From Parerythrobacter sp. (lineage in GTDB: Bacteria > Pseudomonadota > Alphaproteobacteria > Sphingomonadales > Sphingomonadaceae): DNA of 33,273 nt. A program made the translations under genes and the position numbers. Where the stretch lies: the NCBI GenBank assembly GCA_028289565.1, contig JANQPE010000115.1, positions 1-33,273 on the forward strand. The letters run 5' to 3'. Position 1 is the first letter of the stretch. Each line of letters starts with the position of its first letter. The notes beneath the pieces were generated by a model, which worked only from the letters and a program-made list of their open reading frames with translations, did no database searches and was not told the origin of the DNA. Of this stretch, positions 17,657-25,337 are shown in pieces.

Positions 17657-17839
17657 TCAGGCGTCGGAATTGTCGATCACGTCTGCGCCCGGACCGTTCG
17701 ACTTGATCGAATCGATCGCATTCTGCGCGCCAGCCTTGTTGGTATAGCCTTCGGTGGAGAACATGACTTCGGAATTGTACTTGAAGCGTACACGGAATTC
17801 GCCAGCCTTGTCCTTATAGATTTCGAAATGATGTCCCAT
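17657..17839 (-). CDS. YegP-family small protein (DUF1508)
   Basis: A 60-residue protein with one DUF1508/YegP repeat: FEIYKDKAGEFRVRFKYNSEVMFSTEGYTNKAGAQNAIDSIKSN. The family is a small beta-beta-alpha fold with no established biochemical role. Most proteins have two repeats; this one has a single repeat. An AGGA sits upstream of the ATG at 17839. It ends flush against rnhA, so the two messages may overlap at their 3' ends. It is transcribed in the same direction as the FAD oxidoreductase ending at 17897, 57 bp upstream. Confidence 0.88.
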   Translation of the reverse strand: MGHHFEIYKDKAGEFRVRFKYNSEVMFSTEGYTNKAGAQNAIDSIKSNGPGADVIDNSDA

Positions 17840-17896
17840 ATGTCCTCCGGTTGAGTGTGGATTCGTTTGTTAGCCTAGCAAGTTTCACACAGATGG

Positions 17897-18994
17897 CTAG
17901 CCGAACCGTACCGGGGAATACAGATCGGCCTTGAGTTGCTTGGTCATTGCGTCGCGCTCCAAGCCGAGTAGCAACTGCCCGGCAAGCCGCGCCGCTGCCG
18001 GAGAGGTCTGGATGCCGTACCCACCTTGTCCGGCAAACCAGAAGAAATCGCGGATTTTCCGATCGAAACCATAGACCGGCAACCGATCCGGCGCGAAACT
18101 GCGCAGTCCAGCCCATCTGTGTTCGACCGCCTCGATCCGCCAATCCACGATGCGCTGGAATCGGTCGACCGCCTCGGCAACGGCCAGTTCTTCCGGCACG
18201 GCATCGCAAGGCTCGGATGGCACTTCATCATGTGGGCTAAGCCACACTTTCCCGTTTTCCGGACGAAAATAGAACTGACCGTTGATATCGAGGACCAACG
18301 GCAATTCGTCGAGTGCCGGCGGGTCGGTTCGCAATTGCACGACCGTACGCCGCAAGGGAACTATGCCAAGCGCTTGCACACCGGCAAATCCGGCCACCCT
18401 ATCCGCCCAGGCACCGGCTGCATTGACGATGATCCTTGCCGAATGGCAATCGCCGTTTTCGGCCAGTATCGACCAGCCATTGCCTAGCCGTTCGAGCTTC
18501 GAAACACGGGTTCGAACGACCAATCTCGCACCACGCTTGCGCATTTCGCCGAGGTAATGGGCATGCAAGGCGGCAACATCGATATCGGCACAGGCCGGTT
18601 CCCGGATCGCATCGTTCCAGCCTTCGCGTAAACCGGGAATCATGCCAGCCAGCTCATGCTTATGCAGGCGCTCCACAGTCGCTCCGGTATCGGCAAAGCG
18701 AGACATGAAATCGTCAAGCAAATGCCGATCGCATCGACGCCCGACATAAAGAGCGCCGCGCTGCTTGAGAAAACCTCCATCGCGCAAGAACGGACCGGAA
18801 GCGAGAGTCAACGGGACGATTTCCGGCCCGCCGTAGCATTCTTCCCAAAATGCCGCAGACCGGCCCGTGGCATGGTAGCCCGGCCGTTCTTCCGCTTCCA
18901 GAACCAATACGTCGGCATGGACCGCCAGTTCGGCAGCTATGCTGGCACCTGCGATACCCGCGCCGATGACGGCAATATCGAATTCCGGCGACAC
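17897..18994 (-). CDS. FAD-dependent oxidoreductase, DAO family (D-amino-acid dehydrogenase-like)
   Basis: A 365-residue flavoprotein. The dinucleotide-binding GAGIAG is at 11-16, ending in an acidic residue (VLEAE) that binds the adenine ribose. The segment GYHATGRSAA at 39-48 resembles that of catabolic D-arginine dehydrogenase (DauA). A C-terminal FAD loop GQGGYGIQTSPAAA is present. It most likely oxidises an amino acid or another amine and passes electrons to the respiratory chain; the substrate is not determined by these motifs. The start is GTG at 18994, 3 bp after the stop of the alpha/beta hydrolase, with AAGG as ribosome site, so the two genes form an operon. Glycine oxidase or sarcosine oxidase-like activity is an alternative. 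Confidence 0.87.
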   Translation of the reverse strand: MSPEFDIAVIGAGIAGASIAAELAVHADVLVLEAEERPGYHATGRSAAFWEECYGGPEIVPLTLASGPFLRDGGFLKQRGALYVGRRCDRHLLDDFMSRFADTGATVERLHKHELAGMIPGLREGWNDAIREPACADIDVAALHAHYLGEMRKRGARLVVRTRVSKLERLGNGWSILAENGDCHSARIIVNAAGAWADRVAGFAGVQALGIVPLRRTVVQLRTDPPALDELPLVLDINGQFYFRPENGKVWLSPHDEVPSEPCDAVPEELAVAEAVDRFQRIVDWRIEAVEHRWAGLRSFAPDRLPVYGFDRKIRDFFWFAGQGGYGIQTSPAAARLAGQLLLGLERDAMTKQLKADLYSPVRFG

Positions 18995-18997
18995 GCC

Positions 18998-19954
18998 TTA
19001 TCGCTCGCGAGAGACCACACGATCGAGAAAATCGGCGATCGCTGCCATCGCCCTGTCGCGTACTTCGTCAACTTCACGCAATATCTCGTGATGAGCCTCC
19101 TTGCCGAAAGCGAACAATTCGCCCTGCGGCAACCGCTCCGAAGCACGCACGATCGCCTTCATATCCACCAGCTTGTCATTGGACGTGCCGATCAGCAATA
19201 CGGGTGTATCGATCGCTTCGAGGCGCCCGGGCCGGTAAAGCGAACGCATCGAAGCGTAGGCACGCTCGACCCATCCCCAGCTTCCCGGCCCCATGACGAG
19301 TTCGGGTCGTTTTTCGCGCCACCAGAGCTCGTCGGAATAACGTTCCTTGTCATGCGTCAGCAAGTTGATCCGCGCCGCCGGTATCTCGCCCGGTTTCTCG
19401 CTCCATTTCCAGGCCGGGCGCATCGGATCGCCGATCTTCTTCATCAACCTTGCCGCGCCGTGCATCCAGCCGACCGGCAGGATGTTGCCATAGAAACCGA
19501 GCATCGGGGCCGATAGCACCATCGCCCCCGGATCGACCCGGCCATCGGCAAGCGCACGCAGCACAAGGTGCCCTCCCATCGAATGCCCCATCAGGATGTG
19601 CGGGCCGGGTGTCGCAGCCTTCCAGCCAGCCCAGAAATGAGCCAAATCGTCCAGCCAAATGTCGAAATCGTCGACATGACCAGTAACGGCATCGTTGCCA
19701 AGCCGCCCAGAGTCGGCCTGCCCACGCCAGTCGGAGGCGGTTACCTGCCAGCCTGCACGATGCCATTCTTCGAATGATTCGAGATATTTTTCGTAATTGT
19801 CGCCTCTACCGGGCATGAACAGGATAGACCCTTTGGGACTGTCTCCCGCTCCCGGCCAGTCGATACGGCGGATGGCATGACCATCCGCGGCCTGCCAGCG
19901 GCTTTCGGTGGAATGGCCGGGTATGACTCGGCGATCGATAGCGTCACGGTTCAT
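18998..19954 (-). CDS. Alpha/beta hydrolase, lysophospholipase/monoacylglycerol lipase-like (PldB family)
   Basis: A 318-residue serine hydrolase with the nucleophile elbow GHSMGG at 123-128 (S125). The oxyanion-side segment FMPGRGDNYEKYLE sits before it, and the DWRGQADSG motif resembles the DxRGxGxS of monoglyceride lipases. The acid and histidine are probably the aspartate in GTSNDKLVD and the histidine in KEAHHEI. No signal peptide is evident. The ATG at 19954 has an AGGAAG ribosome site; the reading frame extends 57 codons further but that part lies in the divergent promoter region before cpaA. It is followed after 3 bp by the FAD oxidoreductase. It probably degrades lysophospholipids or monoacylglycerols. 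Confidence 0.87.
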   Translation of the reverse strand: MNRDAIDRRVIPGHSTESRWQAADGHAIRRIDWPGAGDSPKGSILFMPGRGDNYEKYLESFEEWHRAGWQVTASDWRGQADSGRLGNDAVTGHVDDFDIWLDDLAHFWAGWKAATPGPHILMGHSMGGHLVLRALADGRVDPGAMVLSAPMLGFYGNILPVGWMHGAARLMKKIGDPMRPAWKWSEKPGEIPAARINLLTHDKERYSDELWWREKRPELVMGPGSWGWVERAYASMRSLYRPGRLEAIDTPVLLIGTSNDKLVDMKAIVRASERLPQGELFAFGKEAHHEILREVDEVRDRAMAAIADFLDRVVSRER

Positions 19955-20017
19955 ACCGGCTTCCTGTGCATGGCTAATGCCGCCTTCCTTCGGGTGGTTA
20001 CAATTTGGTAAGCCCTC

Positions 20018-20032
20018 GCCTGTAGCACAGGC
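20018..20032. repeat. Small perfect inverted repeat in the divergent hydrolase/cpaA promoter region
   Basis: GCCTGT and ACAGGC pair perfectly around a 3-nt AGC loop, midway between the hydrolase start (19954, minus) and the cpaA start (20059, plus). It could be an operator or just a chance hairpin; the flanking 104 bp must hold both promoters, but I cannot place -35/-10 boxes with confidence. Confidence 0.25.
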
Positions 20033-20058
20033 CTCCAAGGGGACCATTGGGGGCTTTG

Positions 20059-20550
20059 ATGCTGGACGGATATTTCCACTACGGACTGCTTGCGGCCTTG
20101 GCAATCGCACTCGTGATTGCCGCATTCACCGACATGCGCCGTCGCCAGATCGACAATTGGCTCAATGCCGGTATCGCGCTGGGTGCGCCCCTGTTCTGGT
20201 GGAGCAGCGGCCTGTCGCTATGGCCCGGCGTGGCCATGCAACTGGGTGTGGCGCTGGCGGCTTTTGCAATCCTCGCAGGAATGTTCGCACTGCGCATGAT
20301 GGGCGGTGGCGATGTAAAATTGCTGACTGTACTCGCGCTGTGGATCGAGCCGGGATGGTTCCTGAAACTTATTATCGTGATGGCCCTGGTCGGTGGTGTG
20401 CTGACTATTGTGATGGGCGCCTGGCATGTGATGCGGCGTCAGAAACACAAGCTCGCCATCCCCTATGGCGTGGCGATTTCAATCGCTGGCCTGTGGGTCC
20501 TGGGCACCCATTACTTCCCGGTTGCAGGGGCAACCGCTGGGACGGGGTGA
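20059..20550 (+). CDS. cpaA: CpaA/TadV, A24-type prepilin peptidase
   Basis: A 163-residue polytopic membrane aspartic protease that cleaves the leader of Flp-type prepilins. The two catalytic aspartates are D25 (AAFTDMRRRQID) and D85 (MGGGDVKLL), matching the TD and GxGD signatures. It lacks the N-terminal methylase domain of PilD, as usual for CpaA. The ATG at 20059 places the first helix right at the N-terminus; a TTG at 20047 would add four residues. It opens the cpaABCDE-tadBC set. No prepilin substrate gene is in the window. Confidence 0.92.
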   Translation: MLDGYFHYGLLAALAIALVIAAFTDMRRRQIDNWLNAGIALGAPLFWWSSGLSLWPGVAMQLGVALAAFAILAGMFALRMMGGGDVKLLTVLALWIEPGWFLKLIIVMALVGGVLTIVMGAWHVMRRQKHKLAIPYGVAISIAGLWVLGTHYFPVAGATAGTG

Positions 20551-20637
20551 ACCTGATTTTAACCACTGTGGACGTAACGACGACTAAAGACACCCGCCCG
20601 CAACTCGATCGGGCCGAATAAGGGGGCTTGAAAAGCC

Positions 20638-21645
20638 ATGGACAGGAAGAAGCTGGTTCTGCTGCTTGGAGCACTGGTCATCGCGATCGGTACCGCGCTC
20701 GCTGCACGGAGCATGTTCGCCGGGGCATCCGCCCCCGAAGTAGAGGCCGCACCGGTTGAACCGGCAGGCCCCAAGGTTCTGGTAGCGCAACGTTCGCTTC
20801 CGACCGGTACGATCATCACTGCCGATGCCATCAACTTCCAGCAATGGCCGGAAGAGCTTGTGCAGGATGCATACTTCCTTGATGGCGAGGCGGATATCAG
20901 CAAACTGCTCGGCACCGTCGTGCGCCATCAGGTCACGGCCGGCGAACCGGTTACGCAAGGCTCGCTCGTCAGCCCTGGCGATCGTGGTTTCCTTGCCGCG
21001 GCACTTGGCCCGGGCATGCGTGCCGTCACCGTTCCTGTGTCCGCCAAGACCGGTGTTGCCGGCTTCGTCTTCCCGGGCGACCGGGTAGATCTTGTCCTGA
21101 CTCAGACGGTCAAGGGCGACGACGGCCAGGCCCTGAAGGCTTCCGAGACCATTCTGCGCAACCTGCGCGTATTGGCGACCGACCAGTCGACTACCCAGGA
21201 AACCACCGAAGGCGGTAAGACCGTGGTCCGCGCATTCCGTACCGTTACGATCGAGGTAACGCCGAAGATCGCCGAGAAGGTTGCTGTCGCCCAGACGATC
21301 GGGACGCTCAGCCTTTCGCTGCGTTCGATCGCCGACAACCAGACCGAACTCGAACGGGCAATCGCCGCCGGCGACATCAAGGTGCCCGATGACGCAAGCC
21401 CCGAAGAGGAAGAAGAATTGCTGCGTCGGGCAATGGCTCGCCCGAACGACAAGGGCACGACCTATTCTACCGGCGGCGATGTCTCGCGCTTCCAGCGTCG
21501 TTCCATGCCGGTGATGAGATCGCCGAAGGCAAAAGTCTCCGATCCTGCAATAGGCGTCCCTGCCGGGGGGGCCAAACCGGCTGGGCCGAGGGTCCGCGTG
21601 ACTCGCGGCAAGACGACCACCGAAGTTCCGGTTGGGACGAACTGA
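20638..21645 (+). CDS. cpaB: CpaB/RcpC, Flp pilus assembly protein
   Basis: A 335-residue periplasmic protein held by an N-terminal membrane segment (KKLVLLLGALVIAIGTALAA). A SAF domain follows (about 48-115; VLVAQRSLPTGTIITADAI). The RcpC/CpaB core then extends to about residue 250 (PGDRVDLVLTQTVKG and TIEVTPKIAEKVAVAQ). The last 80 residues are charged and disordered and end in a Gly/Pro/Arg-rich stretch. The family acts around the secretin, probably through peptidoglycan contact. An AAGGGGGC ribosome site lies upstream of the ATG. cpaC follows with at most a 1-bp gap. Confidence 0.93.
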   Translation: MDRKKLVLLLGALVIAIGTALAARSMFAGASAPEVEAAPVEPAGPKVLVAQRSLPTGTIITADAINFQQWPEELVQDAYFLDGEADISKLLGTVVRHQVTAGEPVTQGSLVSPGDRGFLAAALGPGMRAVTVPVSAKTGVAGFVFPGDRVDLVLTQTVKGDDGQALKASETILRNLRVLATDQSTTQETTEGGKTVVRAFRTVTIEVTPKIAEKVAVAQTIGTLSLSLRSIADNQTELERAIAAGDIKVPDDASPEEEEELLRRAMARPNDKGTTYSTGGDVSRFQRRSMPVMRSPKAKVSDPAIGVPAGGAKPAGPRVRVTRGKTTTEVPVGTN

Positions 21646-21706
21646 GATGGCCAACACCAACACCGATTTCGCCCGCCATGATGGCACGAAAATGAGGGGC
21701 AAGACC

Positions 21707-23308
21707 ATGAAACGCCGCCTGACCGTATCAACGCTGCTTGCCAGCCTGGCCCTCGCGCCACTTGCCGGGATTCCGGTAAACACTGCAAGCGCCCAGAATG
21801 TAACTCGTCCGGCACAGGACATTGTGCTTTCGATCGGACGCGGCGAGCTGGTCACCGTGCCTGGAAACATGGCCGATGTATTCATCGCCAACGACACCAT
21901 CGCCGATGTCCAGATCAAGTCGCAGCGCCAGCTTTACCTGTTCGGCAAGGCCGGCGGTGAAACCACCGTCTATGCCAGCAACGCTGCCGGCAACATTATC
22001 TGGTCGGCCAATGTCCGGGTGGGTTCCAACATCGACAGCATCGATCAGATGCTGGCACTGGCCATGCCCGACGCCAGGGTTTCCGTGGCAACCATGGGCA
22101 CCAACACCGTTCTGTTGACCGGTACTGTTGGGGCTCCCGAAGATGCCTCGGAAGTACAGCGTCTCGTCGAAGCATTTGTCGGCGAGGACATGAACGTGAT
22201 CGCCCGTCTCAAGATGGCAACACCACTGCAAGTCAACCTTCAGGTGCGCTTCGCCGAGGTGAGCCGTTCGCTCGTACGTGATATCGGCGCGAACCTTACC
22301 ACTTTCGACGGGACCAGTGGCTTCAGGTTCGGCATCGGCACAGGCCGCACGGTCGCCGATGGCGCCTATCGTGTCGATGGCCCCCTCGGCGTCGGCCCGG
22401 GTGTTCAGGGGCCGGCTTTCGTCCTGCCCGACGGCACGCAGATCGTCGGTCCGGGCGTCGATACGACCGGTCGCGGCGCGACCATTGCCGGGTTGGGAAG
22501 CATCCTTGGCCTCGACCTGCTCGGAGCACTCGACCTGGGCGAACGCAATGGCTTGGTGACCACGCTGTCTCAACCCAACCTGACTGCCCTTTCGGGCGAA
22601 ACGGCCAACTTCCTGGCCGGCGGCGAATTCCCGATCCCGATCAGCCAGGGTCTCGGCGCCACTTCGGTCGAATATCGCAAGTTCGGGGTGAGCCTGTCTT
22701 ATACCCCCACCGTCCTTTCCGACGGCCGGATTTCGATCCGCGTCCTGCCGGAAGTGTCGGAACTTTCGAGCCAGGGGGCAGTCACGCTCAATGGCTTCCA
22801 GATTCCCGCCCTGACAATCCGTCGTGCGGAAACGACTGTGGAACTCGGCTCCGGCCAGAGCTTCATGATCGCCGGTCTGATGAGCAACAACGCGCAGAAC
22901 ACGATCGACAAGGCACCGGGCGTTGGGGATGTACCTATCCTTGGCAACCTGTTCCGCTCGCGTTCTTTCCGCAAGGGCGAGACAGAGCTGGTTATCGTGG
23001 TGACGCCGTATCTGGTGAAGCCGGTCAATGCACGCGACATCAAGCTGCCGACCGACGGTTTCCGCGCGGCAACCGAGATCGAGGCTTTCCTCGGCTTCCA
23101 GAACCATTCGGGCAGCGAAGCCGGCGACCGTCCCGTTCCGACTCCGAGCGATCGCAATGCGCCGCCTCCCGGCGTGTCCCGCATCGATCCTTCGGCAGTT
23201 CTTCCCGGAACCCAGGGTTCACAAAACCGTCGTGCCGACAAGGGCAGCGACAAGAACAAGAATAGCCGTAGCGCGAATGCCGCGACCCCCGGCTTCAGCT
23301 TGAAGTGA
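21707..23308 (+). CDS. cpaC: CpaC/RcpA, outer-membrane secretin of the Flp pilus
   Basis: A 533-residue secretin. The signal peptide runs MKRRLTVSTLLASLALAPLAG to about residue 30. A pilus-type N0 domain follows (IVLSIGRGELVTVPGNMADVFIAND), then a BON-like segment (VLLTGTVGAPEDASEVQRLVEAF). The secretin domain holds the characteristic NGLVTTLSQPNLTALSGETANFLAGG and FGVSLSYTPTV segments. After the barrel is a Pro/Ser/Lys/Asn-rich tail of about 80 residues. I prefer ATG 21707, which starts right at the signal peptide with GAGGGG upstream. ATG 21647, one base after the cpaB stop, is possible and would add 20 polar residues. It forms the outer-membrane pore for the Flp pilus with lipoprotein CpaD. 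Confidence 0.93.
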   Translation: MKRRLTVSTLLASLALAPLAGIPVNTASAQNVTRPAQDIVLSIGRGELVTVPGNMADVFIANDTIADVQIKSQRQLYLFGKAGGETTVYASNAAGNIIWSANVRVGSNIDSIDQMLALAMPDARVSVATMGTNTVLLTGTVGAPEDASEVQRLVEAFVGEDMNVIARLKMATPLQVNLQVRFAEVSRSLVRDIGANLTTFDGTSGFRFGIGTGRTVADGAYRVDGPLGVGPGVQGPAFVLPDGTQIVGPGVDTTGRGATIAGLGSILGLDLLGALDLGERNGLVTTLSQPNLTALSGETANFLAGGEFPIPISQGLGATSVEYRKFGVSLSYTPTVLSDGRISIRVLPEVSELSSQGAVTLNGFQIPALTIRRAETTVELGSGQSFMIAGLMSNNAQNTIDKAPGVGDVPILGNLFRSRSFRKGETELVIVVTPYLVKPVNARDIKLPTDGFRAATEIEAFLGFQNHSGSEAGDRPVPTPSDRNAPPPGVSRIDPSAVLPGTQGSQNRRADKGSDKNKNSRSANAATPGFSLK

Positions 23309-23322
23309 GAAAGGTGATTACG

Positions 23323-23967
23323 ATGCGCAAGGCAACCAAACGCAAACTCGCGGGCGCAATCGCCCTCTCGCTCGGCCTCTCGTTGGCAGCCTGTGGCGGC
23401 ATGCCCGAGAACCGCACGCTGTACAGCATAAAGCAGCCGGTGGTCGAACGAAGCAATTACATCTTCGATGTCAATGCCGGGGCTGGTGGCCTGTCCGTCC
23501 CCGAGCAGCAGCGGCTCGCCAACTGGTTCGAAACCATGGAACTGGGTTATGGTGACCGCGTTTCGATCGATGATCCGATGATGAGCGGTGCCACCAAGGA
23601 AACGGTAGCGAAGCTTGCAGCAAGGTACGGTATCCTCGTCAGCGAGGGCGCACCGGTTACCGAAGGGCATGTCGCCCCCGGCAAGGCTCGCATAGTCATC
23701 ACGCGTTCGGATGCCTCGGTCCCGGGTTGCCCGGATTGGTCTGCATCATCCGACATGAATTACAACAACGCGACAAGCCCCGGCTACGGATGTGCTTCCA
23801 ACGGCAATCTTGCTGCCATGGTTGCCGATCCGGAAGATCTCATCACTGGCCGATCCGGCACTGGAGAGACAGTCGTGTCGACTTCCAACAAGGCGATCGA
23901 CACTTATCGCACCCAGGCCCCGACCGGTGGCGGCGGCCTGACACAGAATGCAACCGGAGGGAACTGA
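23323..23967 (+). CDS. cpaD: CpaD, pilus assembly lipoprotein
   Basis: A 214-residue lipoprotein with a basic signal (MRKATKRKLAGAIALSLGLSLAAC) and lipobox LAAC. The mature region has the CpaD family elements: an N-terminal YSIKQPVVER strand, LANWFETMELGYGDRV, and the C-terminal CPDWS and GCASNGNLAAMVADPEDL segments. Two cysteines (in PGCPDW and YGCAS) could pair. CpaD is thought to help localise and stabilise the CpaC secretin. ATG 23323 has AAAGGTGA at good spacing; an in-frame GTG at 23305 overlaps the cpaC stop and is an alternative. Confidence 0.92.
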   Translation: MRKATKRKLAGAIALSLGLSLAACGGMPENRTLYSIKQPVVERSNYIFDVNAGAGGLSVPEQQRLANWFETMELGYGDRVSIDDPMMSGATKETVAKLAARYGILVSEGAPVTEGHVAPGKARIVITRSDASVPGCPDWSASSDMNYNNATSPGYGCASNGNLAAMVADPEDLITGRSGTGETVVSTSNKAIDTYRTQAPTGGGGLTQNATGGN

Positions 23968-23970
23968 GCC

Positions 23971-25263
23971 ATGAACGCTCCTTGGAAACCCGGCGGTGCG
24001 GGCGGCAATCGCGACCCGTTTTCCGCATTCATCTGCGACGAGGCAGCGCTTGACGTGCTGCGTCCGGTCGTCATCGAAATGGGCTGGCAACCAGAGAAGT
24101 GCAACAAGGGCGGCCTGCGCAATGCCGTGCAATCTCTCTCGGTGTCAGCCAGTCCGAATATCCTCATGGTCGACCTGTCGGAAAGCGGTGACCCGCTGAA
24201 CGATATCAATGCCCTGGCAGAGGTCTGCGAACCCGGCACAGTGGTGATCGCCATCGGCCAGGTGAACGATGTCCGGCTTTATCGCGACCTCGTCGTAAGC
24301 GGTATTCACGACTACCTGCTGAAACCGCTTTCAGCCGGCCAGCTACGCGATGCATTGAATCAGGCCCAGGCCGTTTTCGCCGCACCGCGGGCGAGCGACC
24401 CCGAGGCGGCCAAGCGTCACATCTCTACCGCCATTGTCGGCACGCGTGGAGGCGTCGGCGCCTCTACCCTCGCGACTTCGCTATCGTGGCTGTTCAGCGC
24501 CGATCACAACCTGTCGACTGCATTGCTGGATCTCGACGTCCACTTCGGGACAGGAGCACTTGCCCTTGATCTCGAACCTGGCCGCGGCCTGACCGATGCG
24601 ATCGACAACCCCAGCCGGATCGACGGTTTGTTCATCGAACGCGCAATGATCCGTGCGAACGACAACCTTGCGATCCTGTCCGCGGAAGCACCGATCAGTG
24701 CACCGCTGATGACTGACGGTTCGGCATTCGTTCAACTGGAGGAAGAATTCCGCCAGGCGTTCGAAATGACGACGATCGACCTGCCGCGAAACATGCTGAT
24801 CAATTTCCCGCACCTGTTGGCTGAAGTGAACGTGGTCGTCCTGACCACCGAAATGACGCTGGCATCCGCGCGCGATACGATCCGTATCCTGTCCTGGCTC
24901 AAGACCAACGCCGCGCATGCGCAATCGCTGGTCGTCGCCAACAAGGTACAATCGGGTGTAGGCGAAATCAGCAAAGCCGATTTCGAAGCTTCTATCGAAC
25001 GCAAGATCGATTTCGCGGTACCGTATGATGCGAAAGCCGCCGCAAACGCGGCCAAGCTGGGCCAGGTCTTTGTCGATGCCAACCGTTCAAGCAAGGCTAC
25101 GAACGTGATCCGGCAGATCGCCGAGCGCATCATGGGTGCCAGCGACGAGGAAATCGCCATCGAGGAACCGGTCAAGAAGTCGTTGCTGGGCAATTTCGAC
25201 CTGAAGTCGCTGCTGGCGAAAAAGGACAAGAAGGCTCCGGCCGTCGAGGAACCGGCGGAATAA
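23971..25263 (+). CDS. cpaE: CpaE/TadZ, polar-localising ParA-like ATPase of the Flp pilus
   Basis: A 430-residue protein with an N-terminal receiver-like domain (about 15-135; NILMVDLSESGDP, HDYLLKPLS) and a C-terminal ParA/MinD-type ATPase domain. The Walker A is unusual: GTRGGVGAST (157-166), with Arg and Ala at positions where ParA proteins have lysines. CpaE/TadZ proteins commonly have atypical Walker A loops, and they act as hubs that place the pilus machine at the pole. The gene is complete, ends with a Lys/Glu-rich tail and starts 3 bp after cpaD. In Caulobacter and Aggregatibacter the next gene is the secretion ATPase cpaF/tadA; here it is tadB. Confidence 0.93.
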   Translation: MNAPWKPGGAGGNRDPFSAFICDEAALDVLRPVVIEMGWQPEKCNKGGLRNAVQSLSVSASPNILMVDLSESGDPLNDINALAEVCEPGTVVIAIGQVNDVRLYRDLVVSGIHDYLLKPLSAGQLRDALNQAQAVFAAPRASDPEAAKRHISTAIVGTRGGVGASTLATSLSWLFSADHNLSTALLDLDVHFGTGALALDLEPGRGLTDAIDNPSRIDGLFIERAMIRANDNLAILSAEAPISAPLMTDGSAFVQLEEEFRQAFEMTTIDLPRNMLINFPHLLAEVNVVVLTTEMTLASARDTIRILSWLKTNAAHAQSLVVANKVQSGVGEISKADFEASIERKIDFAVPYDAKAAANAAKLGQVFVDANRSSKATNVIRQIAERIMGASDEEIAIEEPVKKSLLGNFDLKSLLAKKDKKAPAVEEPAE

Positions 25264-25288
25264 GGAGCGAGGCGAACCGGGTCGCTCC
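25264..25288 (+). repeat. Intergenic hairpin between cpaE and tadB
   Basis: GGAGCGA (25264-25270) and TCGCTCC (25282-25288) form a perfect 7-bp stem with an 11-nt loop, starting at the base after the cpaE stop codon. No T-run follows, so it is not a typical intrinsic terminator; it could be an RNA-processing or stability element, or a scar at the place where cpaF is normally found. The rest of the 74-bp gap holds only the AGGAAAGG ribosome site of tadB. Confidence 0.5.
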
Positions 25289-25337
25289 GACAGGAGCATC
25301 CAGATCGACAGGGAATTAGGAAAGGCGGAGCATTCGC

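Noticed and set aside
21728-23107. Open frame of 459 codons opposite cpaC
   Set aside because: Shadow created by the GC-rich third positions of cpaC; the plus strand encodes a recognisable secretin.
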